Source: Lewinellaceae bacterium (GTDB taxonomy: Bacteria > Bacteroidota > Bacteroidia > Chitinophagales > Saprospiraceae). From it: a DNA stretch of 64,000 nucleotides. Each line of letters begins with the position of its first letter. Position 1 is the first letter of the stretch. This document shows positions 53,872 to 62,802 of this stretch, piece by piece. The translations under genes were made by a program, and so were the position numbers. Below the pieces are notes generated by a model. The model had not been told where the DNA came from and did not search any database. It saw only the letters and a program-made list of their open reading frames with translations. The stretch is taken from contig JACJXX010000002.1 in assembly GCA_020636435.1 (NCBI GenBank), positions 2,356,001 through 2,420,000 on the forward strand, written 5' to 3'.

Positions 53872-54372
53872 GTAACTTCTCAATATATAGAATAAAACCT
53901 TTCGTCCTTACAGGACTAAAACAAGGCTAAACCCCATTTCCAGGGCCTTACGGCCCTGGCAACGGCCTGTCGTCCCTACAGGCTACGGTTTACACACATC
54001 TTTACGAAATGTTGATATCCAGAGTCCCGGAGGGACGAAAGCTCGTTGCCAGGGCCACAGGCCCTGGTTTAAAAGCCAGGCAGCCAGAGAGTCCTGTAAG
54101 GACGACAGATTTGCGCGATGAGAACCCGGGAAAATTGCCCCACCGGGCCCCGAATCTGTCGCTCTTACAGAGCTCTCTTGGCTTCACATAGCTATCCAGG
54201 GCCTGGCGGCCCTGGCAAGGGGCTATCATCCCTACGGGATTGAGACCAGGAGCCGCCGGGCAAAGCACTACAGTCCGGCGGCTGTCAGCCCACTGGAAAA
54301 ACTGGCGTAAACTTATGTGTAAACCGTAGCCCTACAGGACTGGCAGCAAAACGGCATTTATTGAGAAGTTAC
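53872..54372. mobile_element. 501-bp composite MITE-like element with target duplication
   Basis: Terminal inverted repeats GTAACTTCTCAATA (53872-53885) and TATTGAGAAGTTAC (54359-54372) are perfect. Both are flanked by TTGTAAAT (53864-53871 and 54373-54380), an 8-bp target duplication. Inside, GGCTACGGTTTACACA (53981-53996) and its complement (54316-54331) form a second perfect pair. Further hairpins, such as GTCCCGGAGGGAC and CCAGGGCC...GGCCCTGG, repeat within the element. The motif TGTCGCTCTTACAGAGCT (54157) links it to the element at 23709. No transposase is encoded. The remaining 53701-53863 and 54381-54429 bases hold no gene. Confidence 0.75.
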
Positions 54373-54429
54373 TTGTAAATCCTGTTAATCTTGTCTATTT
54401 TCGACCTTTCTGCACAACCCCAAAACCGG

Positions 54430-57400
54430 CTAATCCCTTGTTCGCATCACCTTAAATACCTGCCGCTCTCCTGCTTCACTCTGCACCGTAACCAGGTACA
54501 AGCCAGGTGTTACGGGCAATCTCAATGTTTCGCCGAAGGAGCCGGCGGGCGCCATTTGTTCATTTCGGGACACCAGCCTTCCGTCTGCACTGTATATCAT
54601 GATCAGCAGGCGGCCTTTCTGTTTCAGGTTGCCGGCAAGGGTGACTTGCCCGTCTTTGGAGGGATTGGGCCAGAGGGAGAAGCTGGCAGGTTCATCTGGC
54701 ACCCGGTTTGCCAACCCGTTGCCTGGGGTTGGCAAACCGGCCAGCAAATTGGGCCAGGACATCCTGACGAATTTAGGGCGGTAGGTATCGGCATTGAAGC
54801 GGGAACCTGTACTGCACTGCCTCGGGCAACCGGAGTTTGACAGGTTTACATCATTCAGATTATAGGACACCAGCAGGTCGCCCCCTATCTCCGGATGGGC
54901 CTGGGCGTTGTAGGTGGCCAGATATTGCCCTTCATAAGTGTCTTCGACCGTATAAACCAGCTCAAAAAAGTTGAAAGGCCCCTGGGGTGCATCCGCTGTG
55001 TACAATTTGATGTCGCGGCCCAAGCCACAAGTCAGGTAACCATTGTCCTGGCTGAGCATATAGTACTTCCCGTTGTGCGGGAAGACGGAAAAGGAAGGAC
55101 AGCCGTTTGCCGGCGAAGGCAAATAAGCGCTGGGGCCGGGCTGTAACGCCCAGGTACTTCCGTTCCAATAGCTCCATTCCTGCATCAGATTGTTCAGCGG
55201 GCTTCGGGCGGCATAATATCTGTGGAAGAAAGGAACCGTCTTGCTGCCATAGATATAAAGCCATCCGTTGGCGGCGTCCACAAAAGCCGCTTTGCCAAAT
55301 TCGATCCCCTCCGGGGTGGGTATGGCATGAACGCCTAATAACTCCAGGCCGGGGTAACTCAACTCAGCGTAGCGAGCGCCTACGAATGTTAAACTTCCGC
55401 CGCTAAACGTCCGCTCGAAGAGGAAGATGTAGATCTTGCCGTCGTAGTAAAACCCTTTGCCCGGCCAGTAAAAATGGCCGGGTGTAGGAGGAATAAGCGT
55501 CATGTGATAGGACAGGCCGGCCGAGTCTTGTATTACTATGGCGTTATTTCGGTTGAATAAACAGGGCAGTGAAGTGTCGGCAGGATTGTACGGCATATCG
55601 ACATAGCTGTCCCCAAATAGCCAGAGTACTTTGCCATTGGGTAAGGGCACAGAAATGGTAGCGTCGCCGGCCTGCCATCCGTTTTCCTGCCGGAAATCCT
55701 CGGTAAACACCGGGTCGGGATAGGCGGCCTGGCCGGGGCCTGGCAGTTGTGCTTCAAAACAAGCTGATGTATCCACGCATTCGCCATCACTGACGATAAC
55801 GGCATAAACGCCATCTTCAACAATTGTATAGGAGCGCTCCGTGGCGTTGGGAATAGCTTCACCGCTCGTACAATCGATCCATTGATAGGCATCAGCCTCT
55901 TCTTCAGCTACGGTAAGGGTGTTGCCTGCTCGTTCGACGGCGAGGTTAAATTGTCCGGTTGGCGGAGCAACCGGGTAATTATAAAACGCCAGCAGGCCGA
56001 TGCCGCGGCTGTTTTTGACCGAACATGCATCGCCCACTGCATGCGACGCGTAGCTCAGGCCTGTAAAGGAAGGCGCCGGGGCCTGGGCAAGGTTCAGGTA
56101 TAGCGTGCCTTCCTCTATGTGGCCGGAGGCCACGCTGTTGCCAGGATCTCCCTCCAGCAAAAAGTCGGCTTCCCAACCGGGGTGCCAGATCAAGCCGTCA
56201 TCGGGGCGCTCAAATTCCAGTGCAATTTCTGTTTGGCAGGGATTGAAGAAATAAACATTCGACACCTGCGGAGGGTTAATGCCGGGCGTATCGGCAGCTC
56301 CGTAATAATCGCGCGCTACCAATCGATAGATATCTTCGCCTGCGCGTTGGTAGCCGTTGTGAAACCGGTAGTGCGTGCCGTCGTGGTTCATTCCGGTACT
56401 CGACATTACGTCCCATTCGGAATATTCCTCCGCGATCTGGCGATGTGCTTCTTCGATCTTCAGGCAGGACCGCAGCGTTGCGCCCGCCCAGTAAGCGCCG
56501 GGGCGGATCTGGAAGAGATAATTGTGAGGCCGCCCGGGTAAGTCCTGCTCCCAGGCTGTGTTCAGCGTATTGAACTTGGCCTTGTATTCAGCCACGCTAT
56601 CCCAAAATGCCGGGGCGGCGTTGGTTTCACCCTGAAAAAAGAGCACGGCGCGGATATGTTCCCGCAAGCCGGAGCGTTCTACCCGATAATAAAAACGCCC
56701 GTAATGATGGGCCAGGCTGTGCGGCGCTTCAGGATTCGGCAACATGCTGTCTATGGAAATGCCGGGGATGCCGCCGTTGAGAATGGCTACCGGGATGCCT
56801 TGCTGGGCCGCTATCTGTTTGGCTAAAACCAACCCCCACTGCCCGCTGCGGGTATCGGCAAAAAAGTCCTGCCCGGAATAGGCTTCGTTATGCCATCGCA
56901 TAATGGTGTCTTCATTTGCCGTCAGCCCGAAGGTGCGCACAAAAGGAGTATACTCGTGCATGTAGGCATAAGCGCTGTCGGAGCCGCCGGCAGAGGCGTT
57001 GCTCTGGCCCTGAATGATATAGGCGTCGCCGGCTACTACACCGCATGCTTCCGTTTCAGGTTCTTCCTGGCCGTTCCTGACGCCCAGCAGCCTGAAGGTG
57101 TAGTTGGCCAACTCTGCGGGAATCTCCACGTGGAAGGAAAAATCCTGAGGTGTTCCATCCGGATATGCCTGGATAAGCGTATCGTTCCGGTACACTTTCA
57201 GCCGCATCTCATCGTAATAGCCGGGGGTTCCCAGGCTGCCCTCGTAAACCACTTCTCCCGTATTGGACGCCAGGTTGCGCGGCACAAGCTGGTAATGCAG
57301 GGGCGCCTGAGAAAGGATGGCATGGCGGCCCTGTAAGGTTTTCTTATAAAATAAAATAGTGCGGTTAGCGAAGAACTGCAGGGTAGAAAGATAAGCGAAA

Positions 57401-58503
57401 TTTTTTCCGTCGGGCGATAGGGGCACTGCGTTCACGATAGAATGTGCGAACAAATAGCTGTCGTAAAGATCCTCTTCGACGAGATCGAAATTTTCGTCGA
57501 GCCGGAAGATCCAGTCCCGTACATTCCATCCGGGCTGCCTGGGTTCGCCCCAGACGCCGCCGGCGAGGTAGCCGCCTTCGACGGCATGGAGGGAGCGCCC
57601 GTCGTCATTGGCCGGGCTGCCGTAGAGCCTTTCGGACTGCAGGATGCCGGAGCCCGGTTCGTGTACTGCCAGGTAAACATCCTTGTTGCTGACGGTATCC
57701 ACCAGCCTTTGCCCGAAAGCGGCGATCTCCCCGCCCGAGGTTTCCTGTACGCTGTTGAACTGGCTGTTCAGATAAGCGGAGGTATTTTTCCAAAGGAGAT
57801 TCCCCTGACTGTCGGTTCGGAACAGCTGCGCCTGCCGGGGCGCAAAAAGAGAGGCGAAAGAATAGCCGGCGAGGACGAAACCGCCGTCCGATAATTCAGC
57901 CAGGGCTTGAGGGTGGTCGTAATACAATTGGTGGTATTCCCTCCAGAAAGCCGGCTGGGCCGGGCCGTCCAGCACGGTAAGGAAGGCGTTGGTGGGCGAA
58001 AGAAAGCTGCCTATGACGAGCGAGCCCGTTACGGCGGCCTTGCCGTCATTGGTTGCAATAACCGCATCCGCCGATGCATTGAGGTTCAGGCGGCCGAAAG
58101 CGGTGTCCTGTAAAATCGTTCCGTTTGCGTCCGTTTTGAGCACCAGGGCTTTGCGGGTTGTATCTCCCGGAGCGCAATTGAGGCAGCTTCCCGCCGCCAC
58201 CAGTTCGCCGGAAGGCAGTTCGGCGATGCCGTTCAGGCCCGTTTCGTCGCCAAAGAGGTATAGATGGGACCACACCTCCTCTCCGCAGCCGTTCAGCCTG
58301 GCAATGATGCCATACTTCGCAACTGTACCTGTAGCGAGGAAACCTTCGCCGTTCGAAAGGGCAATGATCTGCTTTGGCGTGATCCCCCCCTCGATAGTGT
58401 CGGGTATGAGCCGCCGAATCTCCTGGGGAGGAAGGGTTTGAGCATAAAGGCCGCCGCATAAACCTGCGGCGAGCATCAGGAAAGTGAGCATTAAAGTTTT
58501 CAT
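54430..58503 (-). CDS. Large secreted T9SS protein with SASA esterase domain and second propeller-like domain
   Basis: This 1357-residue protein has a signal peptide (LMLTFLMLAAGLCGGLYAQ). The first part, about 30-400, is a beta-rich domain with repeats of the type GEGFLATGTVAKYGIIARL, as in T9SS propeller proteins. At about 490-770 there is an SGNH-type SASA esterase domain: the nucleophile Ser501 in GQSN, FFQGETN near 622 and HDGTHY near 708. SASA enzymes remove acetyl groups from sialic acids or from plant and algal polysaccharides. A second beta domain follows at about 930-1265 (FTEDFRQENGWQAGDATISV, WLFGDSYVDM), similar to DUF4185/DUF5005 glycosidase-like propellers. The sorting domain starts at FSLWPNPSKDG near residue 1277. 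The combination suggests a cell-surface enzyme acting on acetylated polysaccharide. Confidence 0.85.
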   Translation of the reverse strand: MKTLMLTFLMLAAGLCGGLYAQTLPPQEIRRLIPDTIEGGITPKQIIALSNGEGFLATGTVAKYGIIARLNGCGEEVWSHLYLFGDETGLNGIAELPSGELVAAGSCLNCAPGDTTRKALVLKTDANGTILQDTAFGRLNLNASADAVIATNDGKAAVTGSLVIGSFLSPTNAFLTVLDGPAQPAFWREYHQLYYDHPQALAELSDGGFVLAGYSFASLFAPRQAQLFRTDSQGNLLWKNTSAYLNSQFNSVQETSGGEIAAFGQRLVDTVSNKDVYLAVHEPGSGILQSERLYGSPANDDGRSLHAVEGGYLAGGVWGEPRQPGWNVRDWIFRLDENFDLVEEDLYDSYLFAHSIVNAVPLSPDGKNFAYLSTLQFFANRTILFYKKTLQGRHAILSQAPLHYQLVPRNLASNTGEVVYEGSLGTPGYYDEMRLKVYRNDTLIQAYPDGTPQDFSFHVEIPAELANYTFRLLGVRNGQEEPETEACGVVAGDAYIIQGQSNASAGGSDSAYAYMHEYTPFVRTFGLTANEDTIMRWHNEAYSGQDFFADTRSGQWGLVLAKQIAAQQGIPVAILNGGIPGISIDSMLPNPEAPHSLAHHYGRFYYRVERSGLREHIRAVLFFQGETNAAPAFWDSVAEYKAKFNTLNTAWEQDLPGRPHNYLFQIRPGAYWAGATLRSCLKIEEAHRQIAEEYSEWDVMSSTGMNHDGTHYRFHNGYQRAGEDIYRLVARDYYGAADTPGINPPQVSNVYFFNPCQTEIALEFERPDDGLIWHPGWEADFLLEGDPGNSVASGHIEEGTLYLNLAQAPAPSFTGLSYASHAVGDACSVKNSRGIGLLAFYNYPVAPPTGQFNLAVERAGNTLTVAEEEADAYQWIDCTSGEAIPNATERSYTIVEDGVYAVIVSDGECVDTSACFEAQLPGPGQAAYPDPVFTEDFRQENGWQAGDATISVPLPNGKVLWLFGDSYVDMPYNPADTSLPCLFNRNNAIVIQDSAGLSYHMTLIPPTPGHFYWPGKGFYYDGKIYIFLFERTFSGGSLTFVGARYAELSYPGLELLGVHAIPTPEGIEFGKAAFVDAANGWLYIYGSKTVPFFHRYYAARSPLNNLMQEWSYWNGSTWALQPGPSAYLPSPANGCPSFSVFPHNGKYYMLSQDNGYLTCGLGRDIKLYTADAPQGPFNFFELVYTVEDTYEGQYLATYNAQAHPEIGGDLLVSYNLNDVNLSNSGCPRQCSTGSRFNADTYRPKFVRMSWPNLLAGLPTPGNGLANRVPDEPASFSLWPNPSKDGQVTLAGNLKQKGRLLIMIYSADGRLVSRNEQMAPAGSFGETLRLPVTPGLYLVTVQSEAGERQVFKVMRTRD

Positions 58504-59181
58504 AGCTTTAGTTTTTTTTGGTTGCAGCTTATTCCTGGATTGCCTTGGAATTCATGCTTGTGGTGGGGAGGCCTGCAACCGGCGTTCTGAAATAGTGTAG
58601 GCTATTAACCCAGGTTCGACATGGAAACCCCCAACTGCCCTTCGGTATTTGCTGTTCGCCTGCACGAGAGTGGCTCGCGAATGCGCGAACAGCGATTGGG
58701 GCTGCATATTAAACTTCGATCAGGTTATTACTTTGCATAAGGTTTGTTAAAGCAAATTTGCCTCAGTTCATACCTGTCGGGCAAGCCGGAAATCCGGCAT
58801 TTTTAAAATTCCCTTATTCGGGTTAGAGTCGATTGCCAACAGGTTACGGCCCTCCCGGAAATCCGTTAGGCGTTCTCCCGGAGAGTCGGTATTGCTGTAG
58901 TAGACGGCCGGTCTTCATCAGTAAATATGCCTTAAGGCAAAACGGATGAAGCGGCGGTACTGCTTGCCGAAATTGTGAGCGGCCCGAAAGGAGACTTCTT
59001 CGAAAAAGGCAGGAGGTTGAAGCAGTTGCTGGGGCTTTAGATGGCCCTGCTTGTTCTTGAAGGCACAATATTTCACGCCATTCCAGCCACTCCATCGACA
59101 TTCCATCCCGGATAATCGAAAATTTGGTTCGATTTTATGGCAAATTGCCTTAATTTGTGACCGCACTTTAAATACCAAAGT
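58504..59181. other. Intergenic region (678 bp) with two hairpins, no clear gene
   Basis: The region separates divergent genes. GCTGTTCGC (58651-58659) and GCGAACAGC (58685-58693) form a 9-bp stem. GCCGGAAATCCGGC (58785-58798), followed by ATTTTTAAAA, looks like a terminator although no plus-strand gene precedes it. Short minus-strand frames around 58844-59190 have no recognisable family and may be remains of a lost gene. The promoters of the flanking genes are expected here but not identified. Confidence 0.45.
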
Positions 59182-59733
59182 ATGCAGCAAGACCTAAAGG
59201 CACTTTTCAGTGCACAAAAAGGACTGGACGAAAGAAGCCTCAACTCGCTGATCAAAGCGTTGGAAAAGAACAACCTGGACGGCTTTGATTACATCGAATT
59301 CAAACAATCCCTGGGGCGGCTCCGGGACCTGAATATAGACGAATCCACCGCCTATAAATCCGCCTTCGCTACGGCCTCTACAGTTGGCCTGACCAAGGAC
59401 AAGCTCCTGAAAACAGCGGAACACTACAAGAAAGTCCTCTTCAAGGAGAAACAGCAGTTCGACGAGGCCCTGCAAAAGCAGATGGAACAGCGGGTGGAGT
59501 CCAAACGGTCGGAGGTCGAAAAGATGAAAAAGCAGGTGGAAGAATACCGGGCCAAGATCAAGCAGATGGAGGATAAGATCGCCAAGGCCCAGTCGACCAT
59601 CGACCACGCTGACGAGGACATTCAGTCCGCCCGGGAAAAAATCGAATCCACGAAACAGGGTTTCGAGGAAACCCTGCGAAGTATTCTGGACGAGATCGAC
59701 CAGGATGTGAAAAATATAGATACCTTGTTATAG
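59182..59733 (+). CDS. Coiled-coil protein of unknown function
   Basis: This 183-residue soluble protein is helical throughout. Residues 1-85 form a compact helical region (RSLNSLIKALEKNNLDGFDYIEFKQSL, where the phrase recalls a small EF-hand-like or SH2-independent helix bundle). Residues 85-175 are a continuous coiled coil rich in Glu, Lys and Gln (KRSEVEKMKKQVEEYRAKIKQME). There is no signal or membrane segment. The next gene, 50 bp downstream, encodes a membrane protein with a PspA-like coiled coil. The pair probably forms an operon and may act together at the membrane. Confidence 0.75.
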   Translation: MQQDLKALFSAQKGLDERSLNSLIKALEKNNLDGFDYIEFKQSLGRLRDLNIDESTAYKSAFATASTVGLTKDKLLKTAEHYKKVLFKEKQQFDEALQKQMEQRVESKRSEVEKMKKQVEEYRAKIKQMEDKIAKAQSTIDHADEDIQSAREKIESTKQGFEETLRSILDEIDQDVKNIDTLL

Positions 59734-59783
59734 AACTGATTTTATAACTTTTCCTTTTTATTTGAAAATCCATCTCATCAGAT

Positions 59784-60806
59784 ATGACCCAATTTGAAAA
59801 TCCCGAATTCAAGCAGAAATCATTCTGGAAACGCCCGGAAGGTGTCACCGGCGCCATTTTCCTGGGCGCTTTGATCCTGGGCGGCGGGTACCTCATCCTT
59901 TCCAACCTTCCCCTGATCATTGGCATCATCTCCAATACCATTTACCTGGCTATCCTGCTGGCCGTTCTGGCTGCGGTAGTGTACATGGTGCTGGACCCCC
60001 GCATGCGCAACCTGGTGTGGTACGGTTACAAGAGCATTATGCGCGGGCTAACCGGTATGTTCGTGCAGCTCGACCCCATCGGCATCCTGAAGAGCTATGT
60101 AGAAGACTTGTCGGACAACCTGGTGAAGATGCGCAAGCAAATCGGGGTCCTCAAAGGGCAGATGCGCAAGCTGCAAACCCTGGTGGAAGACAATACCCGC
60201 ACCATCGACGAGAGCATGAAACTGGCCAGCGCCGCCAAGGAAAAAGGCATGGACAACCAGGTGGTGCTCAACACCCGCAAAGCGGCCCGCCTGAGGGAAA
60301 GCAACGAAAAATACCAGGTGCTGCTACAAAAGATGCAGGTCATGTACCGCATCCTCAACAAAATGCACCAAAACTCCGAAATCCTGCTGGAAGACACCAA
60401 AGACCAGGTCAACCTCAAGGAGCAGGAGCGCAAAGCCATCCGCACTTCCCACAGCGCGATGAAATCGGCCATGAGCGTCATGTCCGGCGACCCGGATAAG
60501 CGGGCCATGTTCGATGCCGCCATGGAGGCCGTAGCCGACGATGTGGCCAACAAGGTAGGGGAGATGGAGCGCTTCATGGAGATGTCTTCCAACCTCATGC
60601 AATCCATCGACCTGCAAAACGGCGTATTCGAAGAGGAAGGCATGAATATGCTCGAAAAATGGGAGAAGGAAAGCTCTCTGATGCTGCTGGAAGGCGGGCG
60701 CACCAAATCGGAGGACACCCTCGACCTGGATTCCCCGGTGGCCCAACCCGAGAAACGCAGCCAAAGCGGCAGTAGCGATAGTTCTTACGATAATTTCTTT
60801 GAATAA
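59784..60806 (+). CDS. Membrane protein with PspA/IM30-like helical domain (candidate)
   Basis: This 340-residue protein has two hydrophobic segments at about residues 22-45 and 48-70, followed by a soluble helical domain at about 80-275. It reads DPIGILKSYVEDLSDNLVKMR, then TRTIDESMKLASAAKEKGMD and TRKAARLRESNEKYQVLLQKM, which recalls the long helical hairpin of PspA/Vipp1 proteins (ESCRT-III superfamily). In those the domain begins with an amphipathic helix that binds membrane, whereas here two membrane helices take that place. The tail is acidic and Ser-rich. The similarity is seen by eye only; a general coiled-coil protein is the alternative. It is paired with the coiled-coil gene at 59182. 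Confidence 0.6.
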   Translation: MTQFENPEFKQKSFWKRPEGVTGAIFLGALILGGGYLILSNLPLIIGIISNTIYLAILLAVLAAVVYMVLDPRMRNLVWYGYKSIMRGLTGMFVQLDPIGILKSYVEDLSDNLVKMRKQIGVLKGQMRKLQTLVEDNTRTIDESMKLASAAKEKGMDNQVVLNTRKAARLRESNEKYQVLLQKMQVMYRILNKMHQNSEILLEDTKDQVNLKEQERKAIRTSHSAMKSAMSVMSGDPDKRAMFDAAMEAVADDVANKVGEMERFMEMSSNLMQSIDLQNGVFEEEGMNMLEKWEKESSLMLLEGGRTKSEDTLDLDSPVAQPEKRSQSGSSDSSYDNFFE

Positions 60807-60842
60807 TATTGACAGGGATAAAGGAAATGCCCTGACAACAGA

Positions 60843-61826
60843 TCACAACGCCAGAATCTCCGCCATCCGGATCAGCTCCTTATCCGGCCGTTTGGGTTTG
60901 ACGATGGCCTCCTTCAGCGGCGTGAATTTGACCTTGTTGTTGACCAGCCCTGCCATCACGTTTGCCCTGCCCTCCAGCAGGCCTTCCACGGCGTGGAACC
61001 CCAGGCGGCTGGCCAGCACCCGGTCCATAGCCGTAGGCGAGCCGCCCCGCTGCAGGTGCCCGATGATGGCCACTTTGGTGTCGTAAAAGTCGAACTGCTC
61101 CTTCACCATTTTGGCGATCTCCTGGGCGCTGCCGGTTTGATTGCCCTCCGCTACGATAATAACGCTGAACAGCTTTTTGCGGCGGGCGCTTTTTTTCAGC
61201 GCTTCGACCAGCGCCTCGATGGGCGTGCTGGCTTCCGGGATGATCACGCTGCCCGCCCCGCTGCCAATGCCGGTGTTGAGGGCAATATAACCGGAGTGGC
61301 GGCCCATGACCTCTACAAAGAACAACCGGTTGTGAGAATCGGCAGTATCCCGGATTTTGTCTACGGCCTCGATCGCGGTGTTGATGGCGGTGTCGAAGCC
61401 GATGGTGTAGTCCGTGCCAAACAAGTCGTTGTCGATGGTGCCCGGAATGCCGATGAAGGGCATGCCGAATTCTTCAGCGAAAATATCCGCACCGGTAAAA
61501 GTCCCGTTGCCGCCGATGGCAATGCAGGCATCGATGTCGAAGGCCAACAGGGATTCGTAGGCAGCCCTGCGGCCTTCCTCCGTCCTGAACCGTTCGCTGC
61601 GGGCGGTCTTCAGGATGGTCCCGCCCCGGTGGATGATGTTGCCGACGTCTCCGCGTTCAAGCCGTTCGAGGTCGCCGTCGATCATGCCTTCATAACCTCG
61701 GTAGACTCCGTATACGTGCAGGTCGTGGAAAGAGGCATTCCGGACGACTGCCCTCAGGGCGGCGTTCATGCCCGGGGCGTCGCCGCCGGATGTAAAGACA
61801 GCAATGCGTTTGATCTCCTTACTCAT
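60843..61826 (-). CDS. pfkA: ATP-dependent 6-phosphofructokinase
   Basis: This 327-residue glycolytic enzyme makes fructose 1,6-bisphosphate from fructose 6-phosphate. All group-A phosphofructokinase motifs are present: TSGGDAPGMNAALRAVVR, GGNGTFTGAD, PGTIDNDLFGTDYTIG with the catalytic Asp, EVMGRHSGYIAL and HLQRGGSPTAMDR. The size and an Asn/Gly pair at the ATP site favour ATP rather than pyrophosphate as donor (GGNG and TIDND). It overlaps the 3' end of the upstream kinase gene by 8 bp, so the two are an operon. Confidence 0.93.
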   Translation of the reverse strand: MSKEIKRIAVFTSGGDAPGMNAALRAVVRNASFHDLHVYGVYRGYEGMIDGDLERLERGDVGNIIHRGGTILKTARSERFRTEEGRRAAYESLLAFDIDACIAIGGNGTFTGADIFAEEFGMPFIGIPGTIDNDLFGTDYTIGFDTAINTAIEAVDKIRDTADSHNRLFFVEVMGRHSGYIALNTGIGSGAGSVIIPEASTPIEALVEALKKSARRKKLFSVIIVAEGNQTGSAQEIAKMVKEQFDFYDTKVAIIGHLQRGGSPTAMDRVLASRLGFHAVEGLLEGRANVMAGLVNNKVKFTPLKEAIVKPKRPDKELIRMAEILAL

Positions 61827-62667
61827 GGGAAGTTTCTTTGTGGAAAGACACCAGGTGGTCTATCGGCTTCTGGATAAAATTGCCCGGAAGCATAGCCCGC
61901 TCTTCCAGCACGGCCCGGATGACATCCTGAAAGTAGTAGGCGATCGAGCCGATGAAGTGGATCGGAAGAGATAAATGATTGAGGTATTTCCGGACGTGGC
62001 GGTCGGTGAATTCGGCGAAAGAAGTATATAACAACCGCTGTATAAACGGGTGGCCGATATTCTGGCTCATGAATTTGGTGAAAGAAGCCAGGTATACATT
62101 CGGGGTTTCTTTTCCATAAATTTGATCCAGCATGGCTTTTTTCCCGCCAGGATAGGCCTGGTCGAGCGCTTTCCTGAGCTCTTTGGGCAGCTCCCGGTAG
62201 AAATACGCCCGGATCAGGCTTTTGCCCAGGTGGGTGCCACTGCCTTCGTCTCCCAGGAGGTACCCCAGGTTGGTGACGTTGTCGATGACCGTTTCGCCGT
62301 CGTAAAGGCAAGAATTAGACCCCGTGCCCAGTATGCAGGAAATGCCCGGCTGTTTGCCGCAGGTGGCCCGGGCAGCCCCCAGCAGGTCGTGTTCCACCTC
62401 GATATCCGCATTGTAAAATATCCTCGTCAACGCGTTATTGACCACGCCTTTGAGCTTTTCGTCCCAACAGCCGGCGCCGTAATAATAAACCTTTTCTGCT
62501 TTGTCGGGGTTTACGCCTCTATCAAAAGCTTCCTGGAGTTCCTGGTAAATTTTGTTCTCCGAATGAAACACCGGGTTGAAGCCCATCGTGCTGATGGATT
62601 GCGTTCCGGCGGTATTGACCATTTTCCAGTCGGCCTTGGTTGACCCGCTATCAACAACTACAATCAT
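61819..62667 (-). CDS. BadF/BadG-family sugar kinase, N-acetylglucosamine kinase-like
   Basis: This 282-residue ASKHA-fold kinase has a phosphate 1 motif VVVDSGSTKADWK, the central ILGTGSNSCLYDG and GYLLGDEGSGTHLGKSL typical of N-acetylglucosamine kinase-type BadF proteins. I chose the ATG at 62667 because MIVVVDSGSTK is the family's usual start; a frame 10 codons longer exists. It would phosphorylate GlcNAc or a related amino sugar in the cytoplasm, consistent with cell-wall recycling. Overlap with pfkA links it to glycolysis. A 19-bp palindrome lies 34 bp upstream. Confidence 0.88.
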   Translation of the reverse strand: MIVVVDSGSTKADWKMVNTAGTQSISTMGFNPVFHSENKIYQELQEAFDRGVNPDKAEKVYYYGAGCWDEKLKGVVNNALTRIFYNADIEVEHDLLGAARATCGKQPGISCILGTGSNSCLYDGETVIDNVTNLGYLLGDEGSGTHLGKSLIRAYFYRELPKELRKALDQAYPGGKKAMLDQIYGKETPNVYLASFTKFMSQNIGHPFIQRLLYTSFAEFTDRHVRKYLNHLSLPIHFIGSIAYYFQDVIRAVLEERAMLPGNFIQKPIDHLVSFHKETSHE

Positions 62668-62700
62668 GGTTCTTCTGGTAATAAATTTGGTGGGCAAAGG

Positions 62701-62719
62701 TAGTGTAAATTTTACACTA
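62701..62719 (-). promoter_or_regulatory. Palindromic operator candidate upstream of the BadF-kinase/pfkA operon
   Basis: TAGTGTAAATTTTACACTA is a perfect 9-bp inverted repeat with one central base. Its place, 34 bp before the kinase start, fits a repressor or activator site at the promoter. The regulator is not in the window. Confidence 0.6.
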
Positions 62720-62802
62720 AGTAAAGGCAGTCAACAAAAATGTCTGATTCTGTCATGCTGGGGGAAATCGCAAATCAAAAACTCCCTCAACTTCCAACCG
62801 GC

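Noticed and set aside
58844..59190. Minus-strand frames of 85-90 codons in the 58504-59181 gap
   Set aside because: There is no family resemblance and no supporting start context. They are left as possible decayed sequence.
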